The notes beneath the pieces were generated by a model. The model was not told the DNA's origin and did no database searches. It worked only from the letters and a program-made list of their open reading frames with translations. DNA of 64,000 nucleotides from Sphingomonas elodea ATCC 31461 (GTDB taxonomy: Bacteria > Pseudomonadota > Alphaproteobacteria > Sphingomonadales > Sphingomonadaceae). A program made the position numbers and the translations under genes. Location: NCBI RefSeq assembly GCF_000226955.1, contig NZ_AGFU01000002.1, forward strand, positions 104,408 to 168,407. Reading direction: 5' to 3'. Positions within the stretch are counted from its first letter, which is position 1, and every line of letters starts with the position of its first letter. Shown piece after piece: positions 8,900-18,042 of this stretch.

Positions 8900-9864
8900 C
8901 AGTTGCGCTCGTAGACCTCGAACCGATCGCTGCCAAGCACACGAGAGTCCAACAGGCGCCAGCGATCATGCGCCTCGGACAATGCGGCGAGGCCGAACGC
9001 CTCGATCGCGGGTTTGCCGCCGCCGATCAGGATCGGGGCGCGGTAGAGCAGCAGCCGATCGACCAGGTCGGCGCGGAGAAAGGCGGTGGCCGCCCTGGCG
9101 CCGCCTTCGACCATCAGCGTGTCGATGCCGGAGAGGTGGCGGATGTCGGCGATGTCGGCGATCCGCTCCCAGCCCGGCGGTGTCGGGCCGGTCGAGGACA
9201 GCAGGATCCGCCGGGGCGACCGATCGGCAAGGCCGGGCAGGCGCACGTCCAGTTTCGGCACATCAGCGAGAAAGGTGCCGCGGCCGACCAGAATGCCGTC
9301 GTGCCGGGCGCGCTCCAGATGCGTGTGGGCGCGGGCGTGCGGGCCGGTGATCCACTTGCTCTCGCCGGTGGATAGCGCGATGCGGCCGTCGAGCGAGGTG
9401 GCGAGCTTGAGCGTGACGTGCGGGCGGCGCTTGGCGAGACGCGTGAGGAATCCGGCTAGGCTGCGCCGGGCCTCGGCCTCCATCAGGCCGGACTCCACAG
9501 CGATCCCGGCGTCCCGCAGCCGAGCGAAGCCGCTGCCGTCGGTCCGGGGGTCCGGATCGCGAAGCGCCGCGACCACGCGGGCGACCCCGGCGGCGATCAG
9601 CAGATCGGCACAGGCGGGGCCCCGCTCGGAGAGATGGGCGCAGGGTTCCAGCGTCACGTACGCGGTGGCCCCGCGCGCCGCCGCGCCGGCCTGGGCCAGC
9701 GCCATCGCCTCGGCATGGGGGCGGCCGCCGGGCTGGGTCCAGCCGCGCCCGATCACCCGGCCATGCCGCACCAGCACGCAGCCGACAGCGGGGTTGGGCG
9801 CCGTCCGCCCCCGCCCGCGCTCGGCGAGCCCGAGCGCCGTCGCCATCCAGCGCGCGTCGTTCAA
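8899..9864 (-). CDS. ribD: bifunctional riboflavin deaminase-reductase
   Basis: A 321-residue RibD. The N-terminal deaminase domain has the zinc motif HAE (His50, Glu52) and PC...C (Cys75, Cys85; the loop between the cysteines is one residue longer than in E. coli). The C-terminal reductase has LKLATSLDGRIA, TGPHARAHTHLERARHDGILVGRGT and VEGGA. The start is TTG at 9864, forming a TTGA overlap with the stop of the preceding small membrane gene; the first ATG is six codons inside. The TTG is preferred because it preserves the coupling and the helix before GLAERGRG. Confidence 0.9.
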   Translation of the reverse strand: MNDARWMATALGLAERGRGRTAPNPAVGCVLVRHGRVIGRGWTQPGGRPHAEAMALAQAGAAARGATAYVTLEPCAHLSERGPACADLLIAAGVARVVAALRDPDPRTDGSGFARLRDAGIAVESGLMEAEARRSLAGFLTRLAKRRPHVTLKLATSLDGRIALSTGESKWITGPHARAHTHLERARHDGILVGRGTFLADVPKLDVRLPGLADRSPRRILLSSTGPTPPGWERIADIADIRHLSGIDTLMVEGGARAATAFLRADLVDRLLLYRAPILIGGGKPAIEAFGLAALSEAHDRWRLLDSRVLGSDRFEVYERN

Positions 9865-10208
9865 ATTCCGTGCTTCTTCAGCCAGTCGTCATACTTCTTG
9901 AATTCGGCCTGGCGCTTTTTCTGGCGCTCTTGGAAGGCCGCTTCCTCTTGCAGGCGCTTGGCCTCGTCGACCTTCTGCTTGGCGCGGATCTCTTCCTCGG
10001 TGCGGGTGATCGGCCAGCTGTCGACGTAGATGATGTTCTTCTTGTACGGCATCGGCACGTGCGAGTCCTTCACGAACACCACGATGACGCCGAAGGTGAC
10101 GACCAGCGCGAGCATCATGAACCAGAGTTCGTGGCGCTTGCGCGTCGCCAGATAGCCGCGCAGGTCGCGCAGGGCCCGGAGCGGCGAGATGTACTTGAGG
10201 AAGGTCAT
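9861..10208 (-). CDS. small membrane protein with C-terminal coiled coil
   Basis: 115 residues, function unknown. There is one membrane span at about residues 29-46 (LWFMMLALVVTFGVIVVF), a short periplasmic or cytoplasmic linker with PMPYKKNIIYVDSWP, and then a charged helical stretch of about 45 residues rich in Glu/Lys/Arg/Gln (EEEIRAKQKVDEAKRLQEE), probably a coiled coil. Its stop overlaps the ribD TTG start, so it is translated as the leader gene of the riboflavin cluster. No FMN riboswitch-like sequence precedes it. Confidence 0.75.
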   Translation of the reverse strand: MTFLKYISPLRALRDLRGYLATRKRHELWFMMLALVVTFGVIVVFVKDSHVPMPYKKNIIYVDSWPITRTEEEIRAKQKVDEAKRLQEEAAFQERQKKRQAEFKKYDDWLKKHGI

Positions 10209-10224
10209 CGGTGGCCGAAGATAG

Positions 10225-10258
10225 GGACGCGGAGGCTGCAGGGCCAGCCCCCGCGTCC
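10225..10258 (-). terminator. hairpin between the TonB-like gene and the rib cluster
   Basis: GGACGCGG (10225-10232) pairs with CCGCGTCC (10251-10258), continued by GGCT/AGCC, with an 8-base loop. The one non-Watson-Crick position (10233/10250) is a G-U wobble only in minus-strand RNA, so a continuous 13-bp stem forms only in the transcript from the TonB-like gene. No clear U-run follows, so it may be an attenuator, a processing site or a Rho-independent terminator of weak form. Confidence 0.45.
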
Positions 10259-10281
10259 ACGCCGCCGAAACCAGGGGCGGA

Positions 10282-10953
10282 TCAGCGGGCGTCTTCGATC
10301 CGGAAACGAACGGTCATGGTCTTCCAGCTCTCTTCCGGCACCCCGCCGCGCGTGGCAGCGCGGAAGCGCCACTTGCCCAGCGCCTGGCGCTTGGTGACCG
10401 CGAAGAAGGCATCGCTGGTGGCGCTGACCGGCTCCACCGCCTTCACCCGGCCGTCGGTGCCGATCAGCACCCGCAGCGTGACCAGCCCGTCGCGCTGGGC
10501 GCGGATTTCCTGGCTGGGGTATTCGGGCTGGAAATCCTGCGCATAGCGGGGATCGGTGGTCGCGCCGATCAGTGCAGGCACCGCCTTGGGGGGATCGAGG
10601 ACGGTCACCGGGCCGGTATCGGCCGGCTTTGCGATCGGCGGTAGCGTATCGGGAAGGATCGTGGTGGTGCGGATGCTGGTCTCGCTGGTCGTTTCCACGA
10701 TCGGCTTGTCGGCGAAGGGCGGCTGCGACGTGCGCGGCTGGATCTTCTCCACCGGCTTGGGCTCATCGATCGGCGGCGGCGGCGGAATCTCGCGAATGTC
10801 GATCGGTTGCATCACCGTTTCCGGATCCCGGAGCACGACGATGTTCGGCGCGGCGAAGATCATGCCCGCAAGGATCGCGCCGTTGATGGCGAGTGCGGCC
10901 CCGAAGCTGACCGATCGCGGGGCGCTGGCATGATAACGGGAATCGGCATGCAT
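10282..10953 (-). CDS. TonB-family energy-transducer protein
   Basis: 223 residues. There is a short N-terminal cytoplasmic part, a single membrane anchor near residues 18-34 (FGAALAINGAILAGMIF), a Pro-rich periplasmic spacer (IPPPPPIDEPKPVEKIQP), and a TonB C-terminal domain from about 140 (EYPSQEIRAQRDGLVTLRVLIGTDG cut here, with the KWRFRAATRGG segment). It would pass proton-motive energy to TonB-dependent outer-membrane receptors. No exbB/exbD lie beside it. The ATG at 10953 was chosen over upstream in-frame codons because AGGAG lies 10 bases before it and a promoter candidate lies at 11005-11033. Confidence 0.8.
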   Translation of the reverse strand: MHADSRYHASAPRSVSFGAALAINGAILAGMIFAAPNIVVLRDPETVMQPIDIREIPPPPPIDEPKPVEKIQPRTSQPPFADKPIVETTSETSIRTTTILPDTLPPIAKPADTGPVTVLDPPKAVPALIGATTDPRYAQDFQPEYPSQEIRAQRDGLVTLRVLIGTDGRVKAVEPVSATSDAFFAVTKRQALGKWRFRAATRGGVPEESWKTMTVRFRIEDAR

Positions 10954-11004
10954 GATTGTAGCACTCCTTCTCCAACACCGGTCTCTGAACGCCGGATGAA
11001 AGAG

Positions 11005-11033
11005 ATGGTACAACGTTACATGAATGTCGTAAA
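11005..11033 (-). promoter_or_regulatory. candidate promoter of the TonB-like gene
   Basis: On the minus strand, TTTACG (11028-11033) and TACCAT (11005-11010) are spaced by 17 bases, giving a sigma-70-type promoter with a 5' leader of roughly 45 bases. An imperfect palindrome around AACGTT lies in the spacer and could be an operator. Confidence 0.4.
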
Positions 11034-11044
11034 GATGGAACGGC

Positions 11045-12376
11045 TCAGCCTGTGGCCAGCCGTTCCAGCGCACGATCCTTGCCGATGAGGGGGAGCAGCG
11101 CGGCCATGTCCGGTCCGTGGTCGCGTGCCGTCAGCGCGCGGCGGAGCGGCAGGAACAGCGCCTTGCCCTTGCGGCCGGTGGCGGCCTTCAGCGCATCGGT
11201 GAGCGCGCGCCAGGGATCGGCCGACCAGTCGAGCCCCGCGGCCACCGCCCGCGCCTGGGCGAGGAACGCGCGGTCCTCGTCCGCCACCGGCGGCGCGGCG
11301 ATCGGGCCTTCGACCACCGCCCACCAGTCCGCCGCCTCGGCGACGGTGGTGAGGTTCGGCCGGATCGCCTCCCATCCCGCCGCGTCGATGCCGGCCGGCA
11401 GCCGATCGGCGACCGCGGCATGCGGCAGCTGGTGAACGATGCGGGCGTTGATCTGGGCGAGTTCGGCCTCGTCGAACCGGGCCGGTGCGCGGCCGAATCG
11501 TCCGAAATCGAAGCTCGCGATCAGCGGCGCCGGATCGGCGAAGGCCTCGACCGGGTCGCTCGTGCCGAGCCGGGCGAGCAGCGCGATCAGCGCCTGGGGC
11601 TCGATGCCGGCCTCGCGGAAATGGTCGATGCCCAGCGAGCCGAGCCGCTTGGACAGCTTGCCCTCGTTGCCGGTCAGCAGCGCCTCGTGCGCGAAGCTCG
11701 GGGTGGCGCCGCCCAGCGCGGTGAACATCTGGATCTGGCTCGCGGTGTTCGAGACATGGTCCTCGCCGCGTACGACATGGGTGACGCCCAGATCGATGTC
11801 GTCGATCACGCTCGGCAGCAGGTAGAGCCAGGATCCGTCGGCGCGGCGCACCACCGGATCGCTGAGCAGCTTCGCCTCGAACCGCTGGGGCCCGCGCACC
11901 AGATCGTCCCAGCCGATCGCCTCGTCGTGATCGAGCCGGAAGCGCCAGTGCGGGCGCACGCCTTCGGCCTCCAGCTTGGCGCGATCGGCATCGGTCAGCG
12001 CCAGCGCGGCGCGATCATAGACCGGCGGCAGGCCGCGACCGAGCAGCACCTTGCGCTTGAGCTCCAGTTCCTGCGCGGTCTCATAGGCGGGATAGACCCG
12101 GCCATCGGCGACGAGCTGGGCGAATCGCGCTTCGTAGCGCTCGAATCGGGCCGACTGGCGCTCCTCGGCATCGGGCGTCAGGCCCATCCAGGCGAGATCC
12201 GCACGGATCGACTCGACAAAGCGTTCCTCGGAGCGCGCCTGATCGGTATCGTCGATCCGTAGCAGGAAGGTCCCGCCATGGCGGCGCGCGAACAGCCAGT
12301 TATGCAGCGCGGTCCGCAGGTTGCCGACATGCAGCGTGCCGGTGGGGCTGGGGGCGAAACGGGTAACGACGGTCAT
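11045..12376 (-). CDS. gltX: glutamyl-tRNA synthetase
   Basis: A 443-residue class I synthetase charging tRNA-Glu. The Rossmann signature is [14 protein letters not shown] (HVGN as the HIGH motif, residues 16-19), then the [12 protein letters not shown] segment, and a KMSKS-like GKLSKR near residue 242. The C-terminal helical anticodon-binding half is present. The zinc-binding cysteine cluster seen in E. coli GluRS is absent. Alphaproteobacteria often carry two GltX paralogues; whether this one also charges tRNA-Gln cannot be decided here. It is divergent from prs. Confidence 0.93.
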   Translation of the reverse strand: MTVVTRFAPSPTGTLHVGNLRTALHNWLFARRHGGTFLLRIDDTDQARSEERFVESIRADLAWMGLTPDAEERQSARFERYEARFAQLVADGRVYPAYETAQELELKRKVLLGRGLPPVYDRAALALTDADRAKLEAEGVRPHWRFRLDHDEAIGWDDLVRGPQRFEAKLLSDPVVRRADGSWLYLLPSVIDDIDLGVTHVVRGEDHVSNTASQIQMFTALGGATPSFAHEALLTGNEGKLSKRLGSLGIDHFREAGIEPQALIALLARLGTSDPVEAFADPAPLIASFDFGRFGRAPARFDEAELAQINARIVHQLPHAAVADRLPAGIDAAGWEAIRPNLTTVAEAADWWAVVEGPIAAPPVADEDRAFLAQARAVAAGLDWSADPWRALTDALKAATGRKGKALFLPLRRALTARDHGPDMAALLPLIGKDRALERLATG

Positions 12377-12493
12377 GTGTGGGGCCTAGGCTGGCACACC
12401 CCGCGTCGCAATGCCCTCTTTGCGTCACGGAAACGTCGCACTAAAGGGCGCGGGCATCGGGACATCGCGAGCGGCTCAGGAGGCCAGCATCTT

Positions 12494-13429
12494 ATGAAAC
12501 TCATGGCCGGCAATTCGAACCTGCCGCTGGCGAGCGCCATCGCCGACTATCTGGAAATTCCGCTCACCCAGGCGAATGTCCGCCGCTTCGCCGACGAGGA
12601 GATCTTCGTCGAGATCCTCGAGAATGTCCGCGGCGAGGATGTGTTCGTGCTCCAGTCGACCAGCTATCCGGCGAACGACAATCTGATGGAGCTGCTGATC
12701 ATGATCGACGCGCTCCGCCGCGCGTCGGCCAAGCGGATCACCGCGGTGCTCCCCTATTTCGGCTATGCCCGCCAGGACCGGAAGCCCGGCCCGCGCACGC
12801 CGATCTCGGCCAAGCTGGTCGCCAACCTGATCACTACGGCGGGCGCCAACCGGGTGCTCTCGGTCGACCTGCACGCCGGGCAGATCCAGGGCTTTTTCGA
12901 CATTCCGACCGACAATCTGTTCGCGGCGCCGGTGATGTCGGCGGACATCCAGACGCGCTTCATCGACAAGCAGTGGATGGTCGTCTCGCCCGACGTCGGC
13001 GGCGTGGTGCGCGCGCGCCAGCTCGCCAAGCGGCTGGACAACGCCCCCCTCGCCATCGTCGACAAGCGCCGCGAGCGGCCGGGTGAATCGGAAGTGATGA
13101 ACATCATCGGCGAGGTGAAGGGCCGCTTCTGCATCCTGATCGACGACATCGTCGATTCGGCCGGCACGCTGTGCAACGCCGCCGCGGCGCTGAAGGCGGC
13201 GGGGGCCGAGGACGTCGTCGCCTATTGCACCCACGGCGTGCTCTCGGGTGCGGCGATGGCGCGCGTCGCCAAGTCCGAACTGCGCGAGCTGGTGATCACC
13301 GATTCGATCGGCAACCACGAGGTGGTCGCGGCCGGCGAGAAGGTCCGCCACCTGACCATCGCGCCGCTGATCGCCGAGGCGATCCGCCGCATCGCCGACG
13401 AAAGCTCGGTCTCCAGCCTGTTCGACTAG
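12494..13429 (+). CDS. prs: ribose-phosphate pyrophosphokinase (PRPP synthetase)
   Basis: A 311-residue PRPP synthetase, making phosphoribosyl pyrophosphate from ribose 5-phosphate and ATP for nucleotide, His, Trp and NAD synthesis. Motifs: [10 protein letters not shown] near the N-terminus, the [10 protein letters not shown] catalytic flexible loop, VSVDLH-type metal segment ([15 protein letters not shown]), and the PRPP-binding loop [12 protein letters not shown]. The ATG at 12494 is chosen because AGGAGG lies at 12478-12483 and the N-terminus MKLMAGNSN matches the family. A weak promoter candidate (TTGCGT-N16-TAAAGG) lies at 12420-12447. Confidence 0.95.
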   Translation: MKLMAGNSNLPLASAIADYLEIPLTQANVRRFADEEIFVEILENVRGEDVFVLQSTSYPANDNLMELLIMIDALRRASAKRITAVLPYFGYARQDRKPGPRTPISAKLVANLITTAGANRVLSVDLHAGQIQGFFDIPTDNLFAAPVMSADIQTRFIDKQWMVVSPDVGGVVRARQLAKRLDNAPLAIVDKRRERPGESEVMNIIGEVKGRFCILIDDIVDSAGTLCNAAAALKAAGAEDVVAYCTHGVLSGAAMARVAKSELRELVITDSIGNHEVVAAGEKVRHLTIAPLIAEAIRRIADESSVSSLFD

Positions 13430-13437
13430 CCTTCTCA

Positions 13438-13542
13438 GCCCCTCCTCCTTGGAGGAGGGGTTGGGGTGGAGGGATTCCAGAACGCAGCTTGGTCTCGGTG
13501 AGACACTGCCTCACCCCAACCCCTCCCCTGAAGGGGAGGGGC
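13438..13542. repeat. 105-bp inverted-repeat element between convergent genes
   Basis: Two inverted arms of 31 bases, 13438-13468 and 13512-13542, match at about 26 positions; each begins with GCCCCTCC at its outer edge and ends in GGGGTTGGGGTG facing inward. Each arm is itself a hairpin. The element fills nearly the whole gap between the prs stop and the stop of the convergent permease, where it may also terminate both transcripts. Confidence 0.75.
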
Positions 13543-14301
13543 TTAAGCTGCCTTCGCCACCGCTTCCCAGATCAGCGCCCCGCCCACCGCGATCATCAGC
13601 ACATAGATCGCGGTGTAGAACCGCTCGGGCGACACCCGGCGCACCAGCCATACCCCCGCCAGCGTCGATACCAGCGCCAGCGGAAACAGCACTGCCGAGG
13701 TGAGCAGGTTCGCGCTCGTGAACTGTCCCAGCGCCCAATAGGCCGGCACCTTGATCCAGTTGGTCGCGGCGAAGAAGAGCGCGGTCGTCCCCACCAGCCG
13801 GTCGCGCGGCAGGTTCCGCGGCAGCACCCAGAGCTGGAACGGCGGCTGCCCGGCATGGGCGATCTGGCTGGTGAAGCCCGAGGCGACGCCGAACAGGCTG
13901 CCCACCCATTCCGGCCAGCGTGCTGCCATCGCCGGGGTCGCCCGCCCGCTCGCCCACAGCCGGTAGATCCCGAACAGGATCGAGATCGCGCCCACTGCCG
14001 CCAGCACCAGCACCGGCGAGACGCTGGCGGCAAAGCCATAGCCGAGCGCGATCCCCGCCATCGATCCCGGGAGCATCCAGCCGAGCAACCGCCAGTCGAC
14101 GGTGCGGCGAAATGCCCAGACGCTCACCACGTCCTGCAGGATCAGGATCGGCAGCGTGATCGCCGCCGCGCGCACCGGATCGATCGCCAGCGCCAGCAGC
14201 GGCAACGACAGGGCACCCATGCCTGCGAACCCGCCTTTCGACAGCCCCAGCAAGAGCACGGCGAGCACGGCGAGCGCATAGAAATGCCAGTCGGTGATCA
14301 T
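13543..14301 (-). CDS. TauE/SafE-family sulfite/organosulfonate permease
   Basis: A 252-residue membrane protein with about eight hydrophobic spans arranged as two half-repeats, the TauE/SafE pattern. The conserved N-terminal LSKGGFAGMGALSLPLLAL and the second-half GFTSQIAHAGQPPFQLW are visible. The family exports sulfite or organosulfonates or moves related anions; the substrate here is unknown. The ATG at 14301 begins MITDWHFYAL just before the first helix. Its promoter must lie between 14302 and the divergent gene at 14365. Confidence 0.85.
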   Translation of the reverse strand: MITDWHFYALAVLAVLLLGLSKGGFAGMGALSLPLLALAIDPVRAAAITLPILILQDVVSVWAFRRTVDWRLLGWMLPGSMAGIALGYGFAASVSPVLVLAAVGAISILFGIYRLWASGRATPAMAARWPEWVGSLFGVASGFTSQIAHAGQPPFQLWVLPRNLPRDRLVGTTALFFAATNWIKVPAYWALGQFTSANLLTSAVLFPLALVSTLAGVWLVRRVSPERFYTAIYVLMIAVGGALIWEAVAKAA

Positions 14302-14364
14302 GGCGACGGCTTTCGCAGGCCTGCCCCGGTTTGCAAAGCGGCGTGCGCGTTCTACGAATCGCAT

Positions 14365-14688
14365 ATGGGAGAGGAGCGAAACGGGCAGGTGGCCGTGCTG
14401 TTCGTGTCGAAGCGCACGACCGATGACGACGCGGGCTATGCCGCGGCGGCGGACGCGATGGCCGCACTTGTTGCGGTTCAGCCGGGTTATTGCGGCGTCG
14501 AATCCCAGCGCGGGCCGGACGGGGTGGGCATCACCATCAGCTACTGGGCCGACGAGGCAAGCGCGCTGGCCTGGCGCGACCATCCCGATCACGCCGCGAT
14601 CCGCGCGCAGGGCCGTGCCCGCTGGTACGACTGGTACGAGGTGGTCGTCACCCGAGTCGAGCGCAGCTATCGATGGTGCCGCGCATGA
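14365..14688 (+). CDS. antibiotic biosynthesis monooxygenase (ABM)-fold protein
   Basis: 107 residues with a single ABM/dimeric alpha-beta barrel domain: an N-terminal strand VAVLFVSKRTTDDDAGY, helix, QPGYCGVESQRGPDGVGITISYWADEAS region typical of the family, and the WRDHPDHAAIRAQGR motif shared with small heme- or quinol-binding monooxygenases. No cofactor is predicted. The substrate is unknown. The last four bases overlap the MFS gene start (ATGA), so the two are co-translated, suggesting a joint role such as handling an exported compound. Confidence 0.8.
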   Translation: MGEERNGQVAVLFVSKRTTDDDAGYAAAADAMAALVAVQPGYCGVESQRGPDGVGITISYWADEASALAWRDHPDHAAIRAQGRARWYDWYEVVVTRVERSYRWCRA

Positions 14689-15974
14689 GCCGCCCGATCG
14701 ACCGCGACTTCGCGCTGCTGTTCGGCGTGATGCTGCTGATCGCGGCGGGCAATACGGCGCTGCAATCGATCCTCCCCGCGCTCGGCCGCGAACTGCACGC
14801 CGCCGATAGTGCGGTGGCGGCGGTCTTCTCGGTCTCCGCGCTGCTGTGGATGCTCACCGCACCGTATTGGGCGAACCGCTCGGAGCGCGCCGGGCGCCGA
14901 TCCATGGTGCTGCTCGGCATCGTCGGGTTTACCGCGTCGCTCGGGCTTTGCGGCGTCTGCCTGGCGCTGGGCATCAACGGGGTGCTGAGCCCGTTCGCCA
15001 CCTTCGGCGCCTTCGTGGTCGGGCGGATGCTGTACGGCGCCTTCGGATCGGCCGCGCCGCCCGCGGTACAGGCGATCGTCGCCAGCCGCACCAGCCGTGA
15101 CGATCGCACCAAAGCGCTGACACTGCTCGCCTCCGCGTTCGGGCTGGGCACGATCCTGGGGCCGGCGGTGGCGCCCTATCTGGTGATGGGGCACCTCTGG
15201 CCTGGTGGCCCGCTGATCGGCCTGTCCGGCCCGGCCTTTGCCGCCAGCGCGGTCGGGCTGGTGCTGTTGGTGGCGGTGCTGCGGCTGCTGCCGGCGGATT
15301 CGGGCGCGGTCGAGCATGGCGCCGCCACCAGCTATCCCTCGATCGGCGGCCAGGGCACGGGCGCCAGCGTCGCGGCGGCGACGGGCGAGCATGTCGAGCA
15401 TGTCCGCACCTTCGATCGCCGGGTCCGGCCTTGGATGATCGCCGGGCTGGTCACCGGTCATGCCCAGGCGATGACCGGCCAGGCGATCGGCTTCCTCATC
15501 ATCGACCGGCTCGCCCTCGCCCCCGCGGCGGCGCTGGAGCCGACCGGGCTGGTGCTGATGATCGGCGCAGGCGCCTCGCTGCTGGTGCAATGGGGGCTGA
15601 TCCCGCTGCTCGACCTGAAGCCGCGCGCGCTGATTCTGGTCGGCGCGGCGCTGGGCGCGTTCGGCTGCCTCGCCACCGCCAACGCTGCCAGCCTATACGG
15701 CATCGCGCTGGGCTATGGGGCGATCGCGCTGGGCATGGGATTCGTCCGGCCCGGCTTCACCGCCGGGGCCTCGCTCGCGGTGGGCCCGCATGCGCAGGGC
15801 TCGGTCGCGGGGCGGGTGACGTCGGTCAACGGCGCGGCCTTCGTGCTGGGCCCCTCGATCGGGGTCGCGATGTACGAGGTCTGGGGGGCACTGCCCTATC
15901 TCGTCGCGGCGGCGGCGCTGGCGCTGCTGTTCGTCTATGGCTGGGTGACGACGGGGCGCCGCGCGGCGCCCTGA
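14685..15974 (+). CDS. MFS transporter
   Basis: A 429-residue, 12-helix major facilitator. The loop 2-3 motif appears as WANRSERAGRRSM, and the GLGTILGPAVAPYL segment in helix 5 matches drug-proton antiporter motif C. A polar loop in the middle (PADSGAVEHGAATSYPS) divides the halves. Its likely job is proton-driven efflux. The ATG overlaps the ABM gene stop by four bases. Confidence 0.87.
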   Translation: MSRPIDRDFALLFGVMLLIAAGNTALQSILPALGRELHAADSAVAAVFSVSALLWMLTAPYWANRSERAGRRSMVLLGIVGFTASLGLCGVCLALGINGVLSPFATFGAFVVGRMLYGAFGSAAPPAVQAIVASRTSRDDRTKALTLLASAFGLGTILGPAVAPYLVMGHLWPGGPLIGLSGPAFAASAVGLVLLVAVLRLLPADSGAVEHGAATSYPSIGGQGTGASVAAATGEHVEHVRTFDRRVRPWMIAGLVTGHAQAMTGQAIGFLIIDRLALAPAAALEPTGLVLMIGAGASLLVQWGLIPLLDLKPRALILVGAALGAFGCLATANAASLYGIALGYGAIALGMGFVRPGFTAGASLAVGPHAQGSVAGRVTSVNGAAFVLGPSIGVAMYEVWGALPYLVAAAALALLFVYGWVTTGRRAAP

Positions 15975-16045
15975 TTTTGCGTTGTCGGCAGGCTCGCCTA
16001 TGAAGAACGTATAGGTCTGCAACCTTTTGCCCGAGTCTCGCCGCA

Positions 16046-17956
16046 ATGTCAGACATGAACATCGTGCGGTCATTTGCTCGCAATCTGCTAAGAACGGGGC
16101 ATAAGTTACGCGCATCGGCCAAAATAGACAGAAGCAATGCACTGGCCGAGGCCTATCGCCCGATCCTTCGTGGATTTTTGCTTCCGGGATCGTGCTACTA
16201 TCTTATCATAACGATTGCACACTTTCGGGACGAAAAAGGGCAATCGCTCGTTATTCTTGCAGGGCTTAGCGCCTGCACGGCGCTCGCCTACGCGATTTTC
16301 CGTAGCCGCCTCCTATCGGCACACGGCTTGTCGCTGCGCCGGCTGGAGGCGGTGGGCATCGCCACCAACCTGCTGATGTACGCCAACGTCGTCACGCACA
16401 TGCTGGTGCATTTCGAACCGAACAAGCTGATCTACTTCGTGCTGATGGCGGTGGTCTTCTCGACCTCGGCGGTGACGGTGCGCGCCACGCTCGGCTGCGT
16501 CGCCCTGTCGATCGTGTCGCTGCTGTTCTTCGCCCGTGGTGCGCCGACGGCGGAGTTCGAACAGTTCGCCTTTATCGGCCTGGCGACCTCCTTCGCGTCG
16601 CTCGGCATGGGGACGCTGTTGCGGATGGCGATTCTCCGCCAGATCGATGCCCGGCTGCTCGCCGACCGGCTGGCGGCGAGCGACAGCCTGACCGGGATCG
16701 CCAATCGCCGCGCGGTGTTCGCCACCATGGCGCGGCTCGAGTCGGCGGGGTCGCCCTTCTGGATCGGCATCCTCGATCTGGACGGGTTCAAGGCGGTGAA
16801 CGACATTTATGGGCACGCGATCGGCGACGTCCTGCTCGCCGACGTGGTGAAGCGGATCGTGCCGTTCGCGACGCCCGCGGTGCATTTCGGCCGGATCGGT
16901 GGCGACGAGTTCGCGATTCTGGTGGAGGGCGGTCCCGATCCCGCGCCGGTCCGCGCGCTGGGCGACGCGATTATCGCCCGGATCCGCGAGCCCTTCGCCC
17001 ATGGCATGCTGCGCCTGGCGGTGGGGGGCACGATCGGCTTCGCCCATTGCCCGCCCGGCCGGGTCGCCGCGGTCGACGCCTATGAGCAGGCCGATTTCGC
17101 GCTCTATTCGGGCAAGCAGCGCGCGCGGGGAACGACGATGGTCTTCACCGGCGAGGAAGAGACGCGGATGCGCGAATCGATCCTGCTGGAGCGCGGGCTG
17201 CGCGAGGCGGATCTGGAGCGCGAGCTCTACCTGCTGTTCCAGCCGCAGGTGGGCAGCGACAGCGGCATGGTGGTGGGATTCGAGGCACTGGCCCGGTGGA
17301 ACAGCCCCACGCTGGGCGCGATTCCACCGGATCGCTTCATCCGTGCCGCCGAACGCGCCGGCCTCACCAAGGCGGTCACCCGGGTGCTGTTCGCCAAGGG
17401 GCTGGCGGCGCTCGCCGACTGGCCCGAACCGATTCGCATGTCGTTCAACCTCTCCGCCCAGGACCTTGCCGACCGGCCGTTCCTGCTGTCGCTCGCGGAC
17501 GAGGTGAACAACCACGGCATCGCGCCGGATCGCGTGGAGTTCGAGATCACCGAAACCGCGGTGATGAAGGACATCGCCGCCGCCTCCGCGCTGCTCCATG
17601 AGCTAGCGGCACGCGGCTTCCGCATCGCGCTCGACGATTTCGGCTCCGGCTATTCGAGCTTCGAATATATCGACCAGCTGCCGCTCACCAAGGTGAAGGT
17701 GGACAAGTCGTTCGTCCGCAAGATCACGGTCAGCCGCACCTCGCGCGAGATCGTCGCCGGGGTGATCGGGCTGTGCCGCAACCTGGGGCTCGATTGCGTG
17801 CTCGAGGGCATCGAGACCGAGGACGAGCTGGAGATCCTGCGGCCGCTGTCGCCGCAACTACTGCAGGGCTATCTGTTCGGCCGGCCGATGGCGGCGGCCG
17901 AGGCCCAGGGGCGCGCTGCGATCCAGCCGTTCCGCGCCGGCCCGCTGGTCCACTAG
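16046..17956 (+). CDS. membrane GGDEF-EAL cyclic-di-GMP enzyme
   Basis: 636 residues. About residues 30-205 hold five or six membrane helices, an uncharacterised sensor region. A diguanylate cyclase domain follows with SLTGIANRR and an intact GGDEF signature (Gly285-Phe289), then an EAL phosphodiesterase domain with EALAR (Glu413), the NLSAQDL asparagine, EITETAV, DDFGSGYSS and EGIE, all intact. Both c-di-GMP synthesis and breakdown may be possible. Codons in about the first 90 residues are noticeably less GC-rich than the rest. It stands alone between the MFS gene and a structured leader. Confidence 0.92.
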   Translation: MSDMNIVRSFARNLLRTGHKLRASAKIDRSNALAEAYRPILRGFLLPGSCYYLIITIAHFRDEKGQSLVILAGLSACTALAYAIFRSRLLSAHGLSLRRLEAVGIATNLLMYANVVTHMLVHFEPNKLIYFVLMAVVFSTSAVTVRATLGCVALSIVSLLFFARGAPTAEFEQFAFIGLATSFASLGMGTLLRMAILRQIDARLLADRLAASDSLTGIANRRAVFATMARLESAGSPFWIGILDLDGFKAVNDIYGHAIGDVLLADVVKRIVPFATPAVHFGRIGGDEFAILVEGGPDPAPVRALGDAIIARIREPFAHGMLRLAVGGTIGFAHCPPGRVAAVDAYEQADFALYSGKQRARGTTMVFTGEEETRMRESILLERGLREADLERELYLLFQPQVGSDSGMVVGFEALARWNSPTLGAIPPDRFIRAAERAGLTKAVTRVLFAKGLAALADWPEPIRMSFNLSAQDLADRPFLLSLADEVNNHGIAPDRVEFEITETAVMKDIAAASALLHELAARGFRIALDDFGSGYSSFEYIDQLPLTKVKVDKSFVRKITVSRTSREIVAGVIGLCRNLGLDCVLEGIETEDELEILRPLSPQLLQGYLFGRPMAAAEAQGRAAIQPFRAGPLVH

Positions 17957-17970
17957 ACTGGGCTCCACAA

Positions 17971-18034
17971 TCCCCTGAAGGCGCGATAGGCTGTCGCGGC
18001 GATCGCTCCGAAGGGCGGAGCGGCGATCAGGGGA
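17971..18034 (+). promoter_or_regulatory. structured leader that could mask the ribosome binding site
   Basis: An outer stem TCCCCTGA (17971-17978) pairs with TCAGGGGA (18027-18034), enclosing two hairpins: CGCGA/TCGCG (17982-17986 with 17994-17998) and GCTCCG/CGGAGC (18005-18010 with 18016-18021). The result is a possible three-way junction. The 3' arm of the outer stem includes part of the GGGGAGAGGA ribosome binding region of the gene starting at 18043. Alternatively it could end the upstream transcript, but no U-run follows. Confidence 0.5.
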
Positions 18035-18042
18035 GAGGAATC

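Noticed and set aside
10209-10281. FMN riboswitch upstream of the riboflavin genes
   Set aside because: No stretch resembling the conserved RFN core is present; only a simple hairpin is seen, and the rib genes are coupled to an upstream small membrane gene.
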